Positions 7,815 to 16,748 of a DNA stretch of 64,000 bases are shown piece after piece. Within the stretch, counting starts at the first letter, position 1. The number at the start of each line of letters is the position of its first letter. The position numbers were made by a program, and so were the translations under genes. Where the stretch lies: positions 1-64,000 of the forward strand of contig JABGQS010000002.1 in NCBI GenBank assembly GCA_018648645.1. Reading direction: 5' to 3'. The stretch is from Clostridia bacterium (GTDB lineage: Bacteria > Bacillota > Clostridia > Christensenellales > SZUA-584). The notes beneath the pieces are model-generated. The model made no database searches and was not told the origin of the DNA. It worked only from the letters and a program-made list of their open reading frames with translations.

Positions 7815-9187
7815 TGAATGTATATGGTGTTGAAGTAGCCATAAAAAATGTGCCGGTGCTGGACAAGGAGTTTGTGCCTATCGGCAAGTTTAACGAGGCG
7901 TTTTTGAAAACGGCGACAAAGCCTGTTGGCATAGCCGTGGAGCGCAACGATGGGCAGACAGCGGTGTATACCACTTATATTCACGGTACAGCGGACAAGA
8001 AGCAGGCCGATACGTATTATATCGACAGGCTCTGCAAGACGGTGTTGTGGATGAAGGGCGGATATAAGATTTATGTGAGCGGCGATAAGGCGGTTTATGA
8101 GTATCTGAAGCAGACATATGCAAGGGACGGAGCGCGTGCGTTTGACGTTGAAGTTATGGAGCTTGTGTATGAAAAGGGGTTTGTCGTCGAGTATTGCGAG
8201 CAGCTGCCGAAGCAGAATGAAAGCGCGCAGCCGGTTGGGCGGCATCTGGATGGGTGCCGAATTGGGTTTGACGCGGGCGGCAGCGACAGAAAGGTGTCGG
8301 CTGTTATCGACGGAAAATCGGTGTATAGCGAAGAGGTTGTCTGGAGTCCGAAAACCACGACGGACCCCAGCTATCACTATAATGAGATATTGAGCGCTCT
8401 TCGAACAGCGGCGGCGCATATGCCGAGAGTGGACGCGATTGGCGTGTCGTCTGCGGGGATACAAATCAGCAACCACACTATGCATGCGTCACTTTTTATG
8501 AGTGTGCCGCGAGAGCAGTGGGACGAGCATGTAAAGGATATGTATATCAGAGCCGCGAGGCAAGTTGGCGTAGAAAAAGTAGCGGTGGCAAACGATGGCG
8601 ATGTGACCGCGCTTGCCGGAGCGATGAGCCTGAATGCAAACAACATACTCGGCATTGCGATGGGTACGGCAGAAGCAGCAGGGTATGTGGACAGCAGCGG
8701 TAATATCGCAGGCTGGATAAACGAGCTTGCTTTTGTGCCGGTGGACGTGAGCCCCGATGCCATGATGGACGAGTGGGCGGGCGATATCGGATGCGGCGTT
8801 AAGTATTTTTCGCAGGACGGTGTTATCAAGCTGGCGCAAAACGGCGGGCTAGTATTCTGCGACTGCCACACACCTGCCGAGAAACTCAAGATGGTACAGA
8901 AGATGTTGCTGGACGGAAGCAAGCTCGCAGAAAACGTTTACACTTCTATCGGGGTTTATCTTGGGCACACGCTGGCGTTTTATCACGAACTGTATGGGTT
9001 TGAACATGTGCTGCTGCTTGGGCGCGTGATGTCGGGGCGCGGCGGTGATATTATTATTGAGACAGCGAACGAGGTGCTGGATGATGAGTACGCGAGCGTT
9101 GCGAAGCAGATTGCGCTGTCGCTGCCGGACGAGAAGTTCAGGCGGGTTGGGCAAAGCGTTGCGGCGGCGAGTCTGCCGAAGATTTAG
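7814..9187 (+). CDS. ROK-family sugar kinase with an N-terminal extension
   Basis: 457 residues, clearly longer than typical ROK kinases (about 300). The first 150 residues match no domain I recognise. The actin-like ATPase region starts near residue 155 with GCRIGFDAGGSDRKVSAVID; the second half has VANDGDVTALAGAM, with the catalytic-type Asp, and LGIAMGTAEAAGYVD. ROK enzymes phosphorylate hexoses or N-acetyl-hexosamines at C6, or act as repressors; no HTH is seen. The ATG at 7814 overlaps the preceding stop (TAATG). Its position before nagA suggests a GlcNAc or related 6-kinase. Confidence 0.8.
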   Translation: MNVYGVEVAIKNVPVLDKEFVPIGKFNEAFLKTATKPVGIAVERNDGQTAVYTTYIHGTADKKQADTYYIDRLCKTVLWMKGGYKIYVSGDKAVYEYLKQTYARDGARAFDVEVMELVYEKGFVVEYCEQLPKQNESAQPVGRHLDGCRIGFDAGGSDRKVSAVIDGKSVYSEEVVWSPKTTTDPSYHYNEILSALRTAAAHMPRVDAIGVSSAGIQISNHTMHASLFMSVPREQWDEHVKDMYIRAARQVGVEKVAVANDGDVTALAGAMSLNANNILGIAMGTAEAAGYVDSSGNIAGWINELAFVPVDVSPDAMMDEWAGDIGCGVKYFSQDGVIKLAQNGGLVFCDCHTPAEKLKMVQKMLLDGSKLAENVYTSIGVYLGHTLAFYHELYGFEHVLLLGRVMSGRGGDIIIETANEVLDDEYASVAKQIALSLPDEKFRRVGQSVAAASLPKI

Positions 9188-9196
9188 GGTGAAGTT

Positions 9197-10309
9197 ATGG
9201 TTATAAAAAACGCGAAGGTGTTTACAAAAGATAATATATTTGTTGATGCTGATATCCAGTTCGGCGAGAAAATAGAGCGTATCGGAGCGATTGAGCGTAG
9301 CGCTGATATTAACGCGGCGGGTTGTTATGTGATCCCCGGGTTGGTGGAGATACACGCGCACGGTGCTGTGGGGCAGGACGCCAGCGACGGCGATGTGGGT
9401 GGACTGAGAAAAATGGCGAAGTATCTTGCGAGTAACGGGATTACTTCGTTTTGCGCGACGACCATGTCGTTGCCGGAGGAAACGCTGACGGATGCTATGC
9501 ATGTGATACGCGATTATGAGCGGGACAACGATGGCGCGAAATGTGCCGGAGTGCATCTTGAAGGACCGTTTTTGGCGGCTGAGAAGTGCGGTGCGCAGGC
9601 ACCCGAGTATTTGGTTGATCCCGATATCGGGATGTTTGAGCGGCTGAACGAGGCATGCGGCGGTGCGGTGAAAATTGTGGCGGTTGCGCCTGAACTGAAA
9701 GGCAGCGAAGAGTTTATTATACAAACGAGTAAGGTTTGTAGCGTGGCGGTTGCGCACACGGCGGCGGATTATGACACTGCGATGCGCGCTTTTGAGAGCG
9801 GAGCGAGTCATGTTATACATTTGTATAACTGTATGCGCCCCTTTTTGCACAGGGCGCCGGGCGTGGTTGGCGCGGCAAGGGACTGCGGTGCGACTGTTGA
9901 GCTTATTAGCGATGGGTTGCATTTGCATCCGAGCACGATACGCGCTTCGTTTGCGATGTTTGGCGAGCGCGCAATACCGGTCAGCGATTCGGTGAGGTGC
10001 GCGGGCATGCCGGACGGTGAGTATGAGCTCGGCGGACAGCAGGTGTTTGTGCGGGATGGCAAGTCTACGCTGGCGGATGGAACGATTGCCGGCAGCACAA
10101 TTAACTTGATGAGCGCTCTGCGAAATGTTGTTAGTTTTGGAGTGCCTCTGGAGAAGGCTGTTGCTTCGGTGACGAGCGCACCTTCGAAAGTGATTGGAAT
10201 GCAGGACGAGATTGGCAGCATTGAGGTTGGTAAGTGTGCTGATTTTGTTGTGTTGGATAAGGATTTGAATGTTGTGAATGTGATAATTGATGGTAGGGTT
10301 GTGGAGTAG
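9197..10309 (+). CDS. nagA: N-acetylglucosamine-6-phosphate deacetylase
   Basis: 370 residues, family length. It removes acetate from GlcNAc-6-phosphate (EC 3.5.1.25). Metal and substrate motifs are in order: GLVEIHAHG, HLEGPFLAAEKCGAQ (catalytic-site Glu), VAHTAADYD, HLYNCMRP, ISDGLHLHP and SDSVRCAGMPDGEYELGG. It is the last gene of the operon, 9 bases after the ROK gene with a GGTGAAG site. No glucosamine-6-phosphate deaminase (nagB) follows; instead a multi-hairpin repeat does. Confidence 0.93.
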   Translation: MVIKNAKVFTKDNIFVDADIQFGEKIERIGAIERSADINAAGCYVIPGLVEIHAHGAVGQDASDGDVGGLRKMAKYLASNGITSFCATTMSLPEETLTDAMHVIRDYERDNDGAKCAGVHLEGPFLAAEKCGAQAPEYLVDPDIGMFERLNEACGGAVKIVAVAPELKGSEEFIIQTSKVCSVAVAHTAADYDTAMRAFESGASHVIHLYNCMRPFLHRAPGVVGAARDCGATVELISDGLHLHPSTIRASFAMFGERAIPVSDSVRCAGMPDGEYELGGQQVFVRDGKSTLADGTIAGSTINLMSALRNVVSFGVPLEKAVASVTSAPSKVIGMQDEIGSIEVGKCADFVVLDKDLNVVNVIIDGRVVE

Positions 10310-10364
10310 AATGAAGTGAGCCTGTTATTTGAATGATGAGCAGTTTATTAAATTCCTTTGTGAC

Positions 10365-10533
10365 TATGGGAATTTTTTTCTTGTAAAAATTCCCTCTCAA
10401 GCACTAATGTCTTAGTGCTTGATTCACCTTTTAAATACGCCCGTTGGTTGGTTTTGCTGACTGTGGACAGCGACTTAAGGCGTTGCCTTGAAAATCTACG
10501 ATTTTGCTAGAAAATCGAGTAAAACATTTATAC
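10365..10533 (+). repeat. Multi-hairpin intergenic repeat, copy A
   Basis: Five successive inverted repeats: GGGAATTTTT/AAAAATTCCC (10368-10394), CAAGCACTAA/TTAGTGCTTG (10398-10421), GCTG/CAGC (10456-10471), AAGGC/GCCTT (10477-10489) and CGATTTT/AAAATCG (10499-10517), then AGTAAAAC. Between hairpins two and three lies GATTCACCTTTTAAATACGC, nearly identical in the other two copies (54644 and 58849). It starts about 55 bases after the nagA stop. The first hairpin might also act as a terminator. Confidence 0.85.
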
Positions 10534-10540
10534 AGAAAAG

Positions 10541-11284
10541 CTAGGAACTCATCAGCATGCCGCTGTTGACGTTAATGGTCTCGCCCGTGATGCAGCTTGA
10601 CATGTCGGAGGCAAGAAACAGTGCTGCGTTTGCGATGTCTTCGGGAGCGGCGATGCGCCCGAGCGGTGCTTCGTCTGCTGCGAGAGCAACATCCTTTGCG
10701 GCGCTCGCAGGTGTTTTTACGATACCGGGTGATATACAGTTGACGCGCACATTGCCGGGTGCGCCGAGTTTTGCCAGCGATTTGGTGAGACCCAAAATGC
10801 CTGCCTTTGATGCAGCGTAATCGGGACCTGTGCGTATATCGCCCGCCTGCCCCGCAGTTGACGCGAAGATGATAATGCTGCCCCCGGTTTGTGCACTCAT
10901 CGTTTGCAATGCACGGCGCGCATAAAGAAACGTGCCTTTGAGATTGACGTTCATTACGTTGTCCCAATCTTCCATGGAAGTTTCAAATGTATTTGTTGTC
11001 GTATATATACCTGCCGCGCAAACGAGTATATCGATCGTATGTCCGTTTTGGCTGACAATATCAAAAACTCGGTCGACGCCCGCCTCGTCTGAGACATCCT
11101 GCATAATGCAGAGAGATGGGCAATACTGCTCGATTTGCTTTTGCGCAACGATTGTCTCAATATCTTTGATGTCCACGAGGTAAACAGAATCGGCGCCGTT
11201 TTGTGCCAGCATAATCGCGCATGCAAGCCCGATGCTCCCAGCGCCGCCGGTAACCATGACCACTTTGTTTCTCACAAGCTCCAT
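10541..11284 (-). CDS. SDR-family NAD(P)-dependent oxidoreductase
   Basis: 247-residue classical short-chain dehydrogenase. The cofactor motif is VTGGAGSIG at residues 11-19, the CAAG motif is in VCAAGIYTT, and the catalytic set is ASTAG with YAASK (Ser, Tyr, Lys). Family members reduce or oxidise hydroxy or keto groups; substrate unknown. It lies 24 bases after the lactate dehydrogenase-like gene on the same strand, the last gene of the larA-etf operon, so a 2-hydroxy or 2-keto acid related substrate is possible. FabG-like similarity is general. Confidence 0.88.
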   Translation of the reverse strand: MELVRNKVVMVTGGAGSIGLACAIMLAQNGADSVYLVDIKDIETIVAQKQIEQYCPSLCIMQDVSDEAGVDRVFDIVSQNGHTIDILVCAAGIYTTTNTFETSMEDWDNVMNVNLKGTFLYARRALQTMSAQTGGSIIIFASTAGQAGDIRTGPDYAASKAGILGLTKSLAKLGAPGNVRVNCISPGIVKTPASAAKDVALAADEAPLGRIAAPEDIANAALFLASDMSSCITGETINVNSGMLMSS

Positions 11285-11308
11285 TACTTCACTTCCTTTG
11301 TGTCTATT

Positions 11309-12700
11309 CTAGCACACTTTCCCCGGATTAAGTATATTTTTGGGGTCAAAAGTATGTTTGATGCCACGCATTAGCGCGATGGCGTCATCGCCAAGAGACT
11401 CGGCCAGGTAGTGGCTTTTTGCGTGACCTACGCCGTGCTCGCCCGAGATCTGTCCGCCCATTTGTGCGGAGGAGATGTATAGGCTGTCCATGACGGCGGC
11501 GCATCGTTTCTCCCACTCGGATTCGGACAGGCCGTCTTTGCACAAGTATATGTGCAGGTTGCCGTCCCCTGCGTGTCCGAAGCTTCGCAGACGCAGACCG
11601 TGCGAGGTTTCGAGCGTGTCGACCAGCTCCATGAAAGAAGCCAGCTTCGTGCGCGGAACGACCACGTCGCACTCGTCCATGTCGGTTGTTGACGTTTTGA
11701 TGGCTTCGAGAAACGCGCCTCGTGCTTTCCAAATGGATTCTTGGCGCTCCTGCGTGTCGGATATGAACACGTCGTTTGCGCCGCACGACAGGCAGATTTC
11801 TGCGACTTTGTCTATTGTTGTGTCAAGCTCGGTGCGGGTATTGCCGTCGAAGGTAAGCAGCAGATACGCGGGGGCAGATTTGTCCGGGAAGTGCAGACCG
11901 AGGTATTGCTCTGCTGCTTCGATGACCTCGCGCTGCATGAACTCGACCGCAGTCGGGTTGGTTCGCGATTGCAGAATTTTGGGCACGGCGTTAAAGCTTT
12001 TACTTAGGCTGTCAAACGGAACGAGCAGCGAAAGAGAAACGCCGGGCAGCGGGATTAGCTTTAGCGTCAACTCTGTTACGACTGCCAGTGTGCCTTCTGA
12101 GCCGACGAGCAAGTCAATAAGGCTGTAGCCAGAGCTGTTTTTGACGACCTTGCCACCGAGTGTTATTACATTGCCATTTGGCAGAACTGCCGTAAGCCCC
12201 AACACGTAGTCGCGCGTGACGCCGTATTTGATGGCGCGCATACCGCCCGCGTTCGTCATCACGTTGCCACCAATGGTTGCCGATTTTTCGCCGGGTTCTG
12301 GCGGATACATCATGTCGTGCGCGATAGACTGCTCTGCCAATGTCATCAGCAGCACGCCCGGCTGGAGCGTTACGCAGAAGTTGTCGTTGTCGAACTCTAT
12401 GATGTTGTCCATCTGCGCGAGCGACAAAAGAATGCCGCCGTATAGCGCAACCGCACCTCCGCACAGACCAGTGCCCGAGCCTCGCGGTGTGACGGGGATA
12501 CCCCTCTCGTTTGCGTATTTTAGCACTGCCGACACTTGCTCGGTAGATTTTACCTCTACCACTATCTCCGGCATGTGCACGCCGTATATCGTCATTTCGT
12601 CGTGCGAAAAGTCTTCGTGAATGTCGGCGCCTATGAAGGCGCGGTCGGCGATGCTGCGCAGATAATCGATGTCTTGCTCGGCTACTTTGTTATATGGCAT
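11309..12700 (-). CDS. lctD: FAD-linked D-lactate dehydrogenase / glycolate oxidase family subunit
   Basis: 463 residues of the GlcD/VAO family. PCMH-type FAD domain with TPRGSGTGLCGGAV, SATIGGNVMTNAGG and the C-terminal GEHGVGHAKSHYL plus DPKNILNPGK. With adjacent EtfB and ferredoxin-fused EtfA this matches the LctBCD complex of acetogens, which oxidises lactate with NAD+ while reduced ferredoxin drives the uphill step. The start overlaps the end of etfA by 11 bases. The organism's actual 2-hydroxyacid is inferred to be lactate from larA in the same operon. Confidence 0.87.
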   Translation of the reverse strand: MPYNKVAEQDIDYLRSIADRAFIGADIHEDFSHDEMTIYGVHMPEIVVEVKSTEQVSAVLKYANERGIPVTPRGSGTGLCGGAVALYGGILLSLAQMDNIIEFDNDNFCVTLQPGVLLMTLAEQSIAHDMMYPPEPGEKSATIGGNVMTNAGGMRAIKYGVTRDYVLGLTAVLPNGNVITLGGKVVKNSSGYSLIDLLVGSEGTLAVVTELTLKLIPLPGVSLSLLVPFDSLSKSFNAVPKILQSRTNPTAVEFMQREVIEAAEQYLGLHFPDKSAPAYLLLTFDGNTRTELDTTIDKVAEICLSCGANDVFISDTQERQESIWKARGAFLEAIKTSTTDMDECDVVVPRTKLASFMELVDTLETSHGLRLRSFGHAGDGNLHIYLCKDGLSESEWEKRCAAVMDSLYISSAQMGGQISGEHGVGHAKSHYLAESLGDDAIALMRGIKHTFDPKNILNPGKVC

Positions 12701-13880
12701 ATTCGCAGTCTCCCTGTATTTTTTCTATCAGCGACGGCAGTATTTCGTATAGGTCTCCGACAATGCCGATGTGCGCGATTTTGAAAATGGGCGCTGTTTT
12801 ATCCGTGTTGATGGCGATGATTATTTCGGACGCATTCATGCACGCTGCAAATTGTATGGCGCCGGACACGCCGCATGTGATGATTAACTTTGGTTTTACC
12901 GTGCGACCCGAAAGCCCGATTTGGCGTGTGTAGTCTGACCAGCCTTTTTCTACGAGCGGGCGGGTGACTGCAAGCTCTCCGTTAAGCGCGTGTGCGAAAT
13001 CCTCAATCAGCGCGAGGTCGCTCTTGTCTTTTACGCCCTGACCCGCGACAACCAAAACGTCTGCGTCTGTTATGGAAGGCGCTGCATCCTTTGCTATGAC
13101 GCGCAGTACTTCGATTTTTGTGTCGGTCATCTTGTCGGTTACGTCTGCGTATTCGATAGAGCCAAACGGTGCGACCACAGGTGCGCAGTCCATTACCTTG
13201 TAGCGCACGGTTGCGAACTGAGGTCGGTGGTTCTCTGTGATAATCTGTGCCATGATGTTGCCGCCGAACGCCGGGCGGATTTGCACGAGGTCGGTGTTCT
13301 GTTTGATGGTAAGCGTGGTGCAGTCTGCCGTGAGCCCTGTTCTAGAACGGGTGGATACGCGCGGGGCGAGCGAGCGTCCGATGGATGTGCTGCCAACCAG
13401 CACGATCGATGGTTTGAGCGTCGTGATAATGTCTTCGAATACGTTGGTGTATGTGTCGGCGCTGAAGCGAAGCAGTCGTTCGTCGTCGTACACAAAAACA
13501 GTATCGATGCCGTAGGTGAGGAGCATTTGCGCGGTTGACTCTAGGTTGTACCCGATGAGCAGACAGTGCGTTTTCATACCGACCTGTGCCGCCAGCTTTT
13601 TGCCGATGCCGATTAGCTCGAATGTGACGGGGTGAACTTTGCCCTCGAAGTATTCGGCGAACACGAGCACGCCGCGCCATTCGTCTTTGTTGACGCTTTG
13701 TGTATCCTGCGTTATTTGAATCGCTGACCTTGGGCATGCTTCGATACACAGGTTGCACATTTTGCACGCTGCGTTGATTTGTATTGTGTCCTCTGTCTGC
13801 TCAATAGCGTCAAACGGACAGACGGCAATACAGTCGCCGCAAAGGTCACAATTTGAGTTGTCTACGCGAATACTCGCCAT
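12690..13880 (-). CDS. etfA: Electron transfer flavoprotein alpha subunit with N-terminal ferredoxin domain
   Basis: 396 residues. Residues 1-60 form a two-cluster ferredoxin (CDLCGDCIAVCP and CKMCNLCIEACP), absent from plain EtfA proteins. The rest is EtfA, ending with the FAD-binding segment GLSGRTVKPKLIITCGVSGA and AINTDKTAPIFKIAHIGIVGD. The fused clusters are typical of bifurcating or confurcating Etf such as LctC of acetogenic lactate dehydrogenase. It transfers electrons between the dehydrogenase, NAD and ferredoxin in the cytoplasm. Good ribosome site AAGGAGACACAC before the ATG. Confidence 0.92.
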   Translation of the reverse strand: MASIRVDNSNCDLCGDCIAVCPFDAIEQTEDTIQINAACKMCNLCIEACPRSAIQITQDTQSVNKDEWRGVLVFAEYFEGKVHPVTFELIGIGKKLAAQVGMKTHCLLIGYNLESTAQMLLTYGIDTVFVYDDERLLRFSADTYTNVFEDIITTLKPSIVLVGSTSIGRSLAPRVSTRSRTGLTADCTTLTIKQNTDLVQIRPAFGGNIMAQIITENHRPQFATVRYKVMDCAPVVAPFGSIEYADVTDKMTDTKIEVLRVIAKDAAPSITDADVLVVAGQGVKDKSDLALIEDFAHALNGELAVTRPLVEKGWSDYTRQIGLSGRTVKPKLIITCGVSGAIQFAACMNASEIIIAINTDKTAPIFKIAHIGIVGDLYEILPSLIEKIQGDCEYAI

Positions 13881-13894
13881 GTGTGTCTCCTTGT

Positions 13895-14683
13895 TTAGAT
13901 AAACTTTTCGGTCGCCAGAAGATCGTAAAGCAGCTCTGCGCCGTCAACTTGCTCGCAGTCCCACGTTGTGTGGTCGTCTCGGGGCTGCGGCGAAAACACG
14001 CGCTCTACCTGCGTCGGCGAACCGGACAGTCCGTAATTTTCTTCCGATTGGTCGGAAAGGTCATCCAGAGTCAGTACGCTAATCTGTTTATTGCGCGTTT
14101 TCTTTTTGTTGAGGTAGGATGGGAGGCGCGGCGTGTAGATGTCTTTTTCTACCGAAATTAGGCAGGGGTAGCTCATACGCACGACTTCGAGACTGTCTTC
14201 CATGTTCTGCTCGACAACGATTGACTTTTCTTCCATGTGCTCGATTGTTTTGACCCACGCTACATGCGGGATATTAAGATGCTCGGCAATCGCCGGACCG
14301 ACCTGCGCAGTGTCGCCGTCTGTTGTTTGCTTACCGCATATAATGAGATCGAAGCCGCCAAGTTTTGATAACCCTCCGGCGAGCGTGTATGAGGTTGCGA
14401 GCACGTCTGCACCTGCAAAACGAGTGTCGGACAGAATCACGCCCTCGTCGGCGCCCATCATGTACGCTTCTTTAATTATTGCCTGCGCTTGGGGCGGTCC
14501 CATTGTGATTGCGGTAACGTGCGCGCCCACCTGCTGCTTTAAGCGCAACGCGGTTTCGAGCGCATACAGGTCGTACGGGTTCATTTTTGCGCTGATACCG
14601 GCGCGCTGCAACACGCCCGTATCGGGGTCGATATCAACCTGCATTGTACCCGGCACCTGCTTGATGCATACCGCTATCTTCAT
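13895..14683 (-). CDS. etfB: Electron transfer flavoprotein beta subunit
   Basis: 262 residues, family length. Begins MKIAVCIKQVPGT and has NPYDLYALETALRLK, the Etf signature FDLIICGKQTTDGDTAQVGP and VEKDIYTPRLPSYLNKKK. It carries the bifurcating-type flavin and NAD site when paired with ferredoxin-fused EtfA. The start overlaps the stop of larA by four bases (ATGA), so the two are translationally coupled. Confidence 0.93.
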   Translation of the reverse strand: MKIAVCIKQVPGTMQVDIDPDTGVLQRAGISAKMNPYDLYALETALRLKQQVGAHVTAITMGPPQAQAIIKEAYMMGADEGVILSDTRFAGADVLATSYTLAGGLSKLGGFDLIICGKQTTDGDTAQVGPAIAEHLNIPHVAWVKTIEHMEEKSIVVEQNMEDSLEVVRMSYPCLISVEKDIYTPRLPSYLNKKKTRNKQISVLTLDDLSDQSEENYGLSGSPTQVERVFSPQPRDDHTTWDCEQVDGAELLYDLLATEKFI

Positions 14684-15960
14684 TTAGTCTCCTCTATGAT
14701 TACTCCAACGCCGTCCGGGATGACGACGATATCTTCCCTGCTGCCGAGCAGCTCGTCCGCGATTCTGAGCGCCTGCTCGATGGAGGTTGCGTGCGTCATG
14801 TACATGTCTGTGACGAGTTTTGGCTCGACATGACTGCTAACGAGAATGACCGCTTTGCACTTTTGAAGCACACGCGCCAAGATTTGCGCTTCCCATTGGT
14901 CGGGCAGGGTGTTTGACGGGTCGATAGCGCCTATTCGCTGTGCTACGTCGCCAACGCTACTTGATTGCGTGAACCAGTTGTAGAAGCCTTCTCCCCCATG
15001 TCCGTTGATGCAGGATGCGACGACGATAATTACGCCGCCTGGCTTAACGCAGCTTTCGGCAGCTGTCATGGACTTGACTGCTTGGTATATGTTTTGGTCG
15101 AGCGGGTATCCTCCGTTTGAAGTGATGAGCAGGTTTGCGTGGACTGCGCCTACGCTTGCGTGTGCTTTGAGGCTCTCGCAGCCCGTTTCGTGCGCTGTAA
15201 CACTATCGCCCGCAAACGCTGCGGTGATTTTTTTGTTTTCGTCGAGTGTAACATTCAAAATAAATGCAAGCCCGACTTGTTTTGCTGCGTATACCATGTC
15301 GGCGTGCATGGGGTTGTTTTCTATCACGCCGGTGCGCGCGTTTTGGTGCGCGATGAATTTGGCGTTGTGGTTGTACATTATGGTGTCGGCGCTGCAGATG
15401 CCGGGCAGTATACTTTTGCGCCCGCCCGAGTAGCCAGCGAAAAAGTGCGGCTCGATAAAGCCTTCGGCAACGATTAGGTCTGCCCAGTCTACGAGCTTGT
15501 TGATTTTAAGCTCTCCGCCGGAGGGAAGGGTGCCCTTACCCACTATCGCGGAAGCGTCAAACGCATCGTGCACTATGATGTCCTCGTTTTCGCATATCGT
15601 TTCGCCGAAACGTTCGCGCATCTCGCCCGGCGTGGTGGCTCTGTGAAAGCCGGTTGCGATGAGTATTTTGACAGCTATATCGGGATTGTGTTTTCTCACC
15701 TCGCTTAGCAGCAGCGGCATTGTGATACGGCTTGGCACCGGGCGAGTGTGGTCGCTGGTGATTATGAGCACGCTGCGTTTGCCGCGCGCGAGGTTGCAAA
15801 GACGCTCTGATGCGATTGGGCTGCTAAGTGCGTTTGTAACAATCTGCGATTCACTAACGATCCGCTTTTTGTGCGCTTGTGGGGTTAGCACCGCTTTGAT
15901 GCGACGCTCCGCGATGTCCGCGCTCATGAAGTCTTTGTAATATGGAATGTTGATCTTCAT
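14680..15960 (-). CDS. larA: Nickel-pincer lactate racemase family protein
   Basis: 426 residues, the length of LarA. It shows SDHTRPVPSRI, ATGFHRATTPGEM, and the cofactor region EGFIEPHFFAGYSGGRKS with ILPG, which includes the Lys that forms the thioamide link to the nickel pincer nucleotide, then a further His in MYNHNAKF. Racemises D- and L-lactate or another 2-hydroxyacid, so both isomers can enter the stereospecific LctD. The maturation genes larB, larC and larE are not in the window and would have to be elsewhere. First gene of a five-gene operon. Confidence 0.88.
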   Translation of the reverse strand: MKINIPYYKDFMSADIAERRIKAVLTPQAHKKRIVSESQIVTNALSSPIASERLCNLARGKRSVLIITSDHTRPVPSRITMPLLLSEVRKHNPDIAVKILIATGFHRATTPGEMRERFGETICENEDIIVHDAFDASAIVGKGTLPSGGELKINKLVDWADLIVAEGFIEPHFFAGYSGGRKSILPGICSADTIMYNHNAKFIAHQNARTGVIENNPMHADMVYAAKQVGLAFILNVTLDENKKITAAFAGDSVTAHETGCESLKAHASVGAVHANLLITSNGGYPLDQNIYQAVKSMTAAESCVKPGGVIIVVASCINGHGGEGFYNWFTQSSSVGDVAQRIGAIDPSNTLPDQWEAQILARVLQKCKAVILVSSHVEPKLVTDMYMTHATSIEQALRIADELLGSREDIVVIPDGVGVIIEETK

Positions 15961-15978
15961 ACCTAGCCCTCACTTTTC

Positions 15979-16008
15979 GTTATATGCAGTATGTATTTAT
16001 GCCGCCAA
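15979..16008 (-). promoter_or_regulatory. Possible promoter of the larA operon
   Basis: On the minus strand TTGGCG (16008-16003), an 18-base spacer and TATAAC (15984-15979) precede larA. The boxes are imperfect, so this is tentative. Confidence 0.35.
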
Positions 16009-16037
16009 ATGTGTGGCTTTGATTGGTATCTATATAA

Positions 16038-16088
16038 AACGCCATAAGCGGTCTTCCTTGTGCATGGAAGGCGAACACTTATGGCGTT
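16038..16088. terminator. Long two-part hairpin, likely terminator of the DUF3267 gene
   Basis: Outer arms AACGCCATAAG and CTTATGGCGTT enclose an inner stem CTTCC/GGAAG. On the minus strand the stem is followed by TTTATATAG and on the plus strand by ATTATATTTTTT, so it could act in both directions. Confidence 0.6.
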
Positions 16089-16133
16089 ATTATATTTTTT
16101 ATTAATTGCGTTGTCAATGCCGGTGCAACGCGA

Positions 16134-16748
16134 TTACTTGATTTGTTTAAGTATGTATCCCGTAGGTTCTTGCGTTCCTTGCGATGCTTTGTCCTCGAGC
16201 AGGAAGTGTTTGCCGGATGTCTTACGCAGCCTTCCAAAGAACCAAAGGTCTGTAGCGCTGATGGTGAGGCTGAGCGCGGCGGCGATGAGGAAGATTACGT
16301 CGCCAACTGCGATGCTGTATGCCAGCAGCGGCAGGCTGACGAGAATGAACGGAAGAAGAAGCACGAAGCGCATGTGCGAGATACGCACCGGTACCTTTGA
16401 TATGCAGTATGCCGAGCCTTCGCGCAGGACAACGCCGAAGGAGATGTCTTTGCACTTGACGTTGCGCGCGAGGACGAGAAAGAAGCCGCGAAGAAGCTCG
16501 TGCACGAGCAGGTACGCGATGTAGCCGCCGATCAGCCCTACAAACGTCCATATTGTAACGGGGATGCACATGGGCGGGAACAGCAGGCGGATTGCGATGA
16601 ACCCGAGAATGAACACGACGACAAAAAGCAGAATCGAGAACAAGCCGACCCAAAAAGAGGGTTTGCGTTTTTTGTCCGGTTTGGCTGACAGGTTCTCTAC
16701 TACTTCGAATTTAGTTTCATTAAATGTGATGATTTCGTTAATTTCCAT
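16134..16748 (-). CDS. DUF3267-type membrane protein with an altered HExxH motif
   Basis: 204 residues with about four hydrophobic helices (SILLFVVVFILGFIAIRLLF; IWTFVGLIGGYIAYLL; FVLLLPFILVSLPLLAY; the next from DVIFLIAAALS). The DUF3267 family resembles site-2-type zincins, and its signature is usually an HExxH. Here the helix reads LVHELLRGFF, so His and Glu are kept but the second His is Arg. Start 16748 has AGGAGA; an upstream in-frame start at 16784 is unlikely. Function unknown; proteolytic activity would be doubtful. Confidence 0.7.
   Translation of the reverse strand: MEINEIITFNETKFEVVENLSAKPDKKRKPSFWVGLFSILLFVVVFILGFIAIRLLFPPMCIPVTIWTFVGLIGGYIAYLLVHELLRGFFLVLARNVKCKDISFGVVLREGSAYCISKVPVRISHMRFVLLLPFILVSLPLLAYSIAVGDVIFLIAAALSLTISATDLWFFGRLRKTSGKHFLLEDKASQGTQEPTGYILKQIK

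Noticed and set aside
8849-9928. 359-codon open frame antisense to the ROK and nagA genes
   Set aside because: Translation is Arg/His/Asn-rich without family motifs; both sense genes are complete and well supported.
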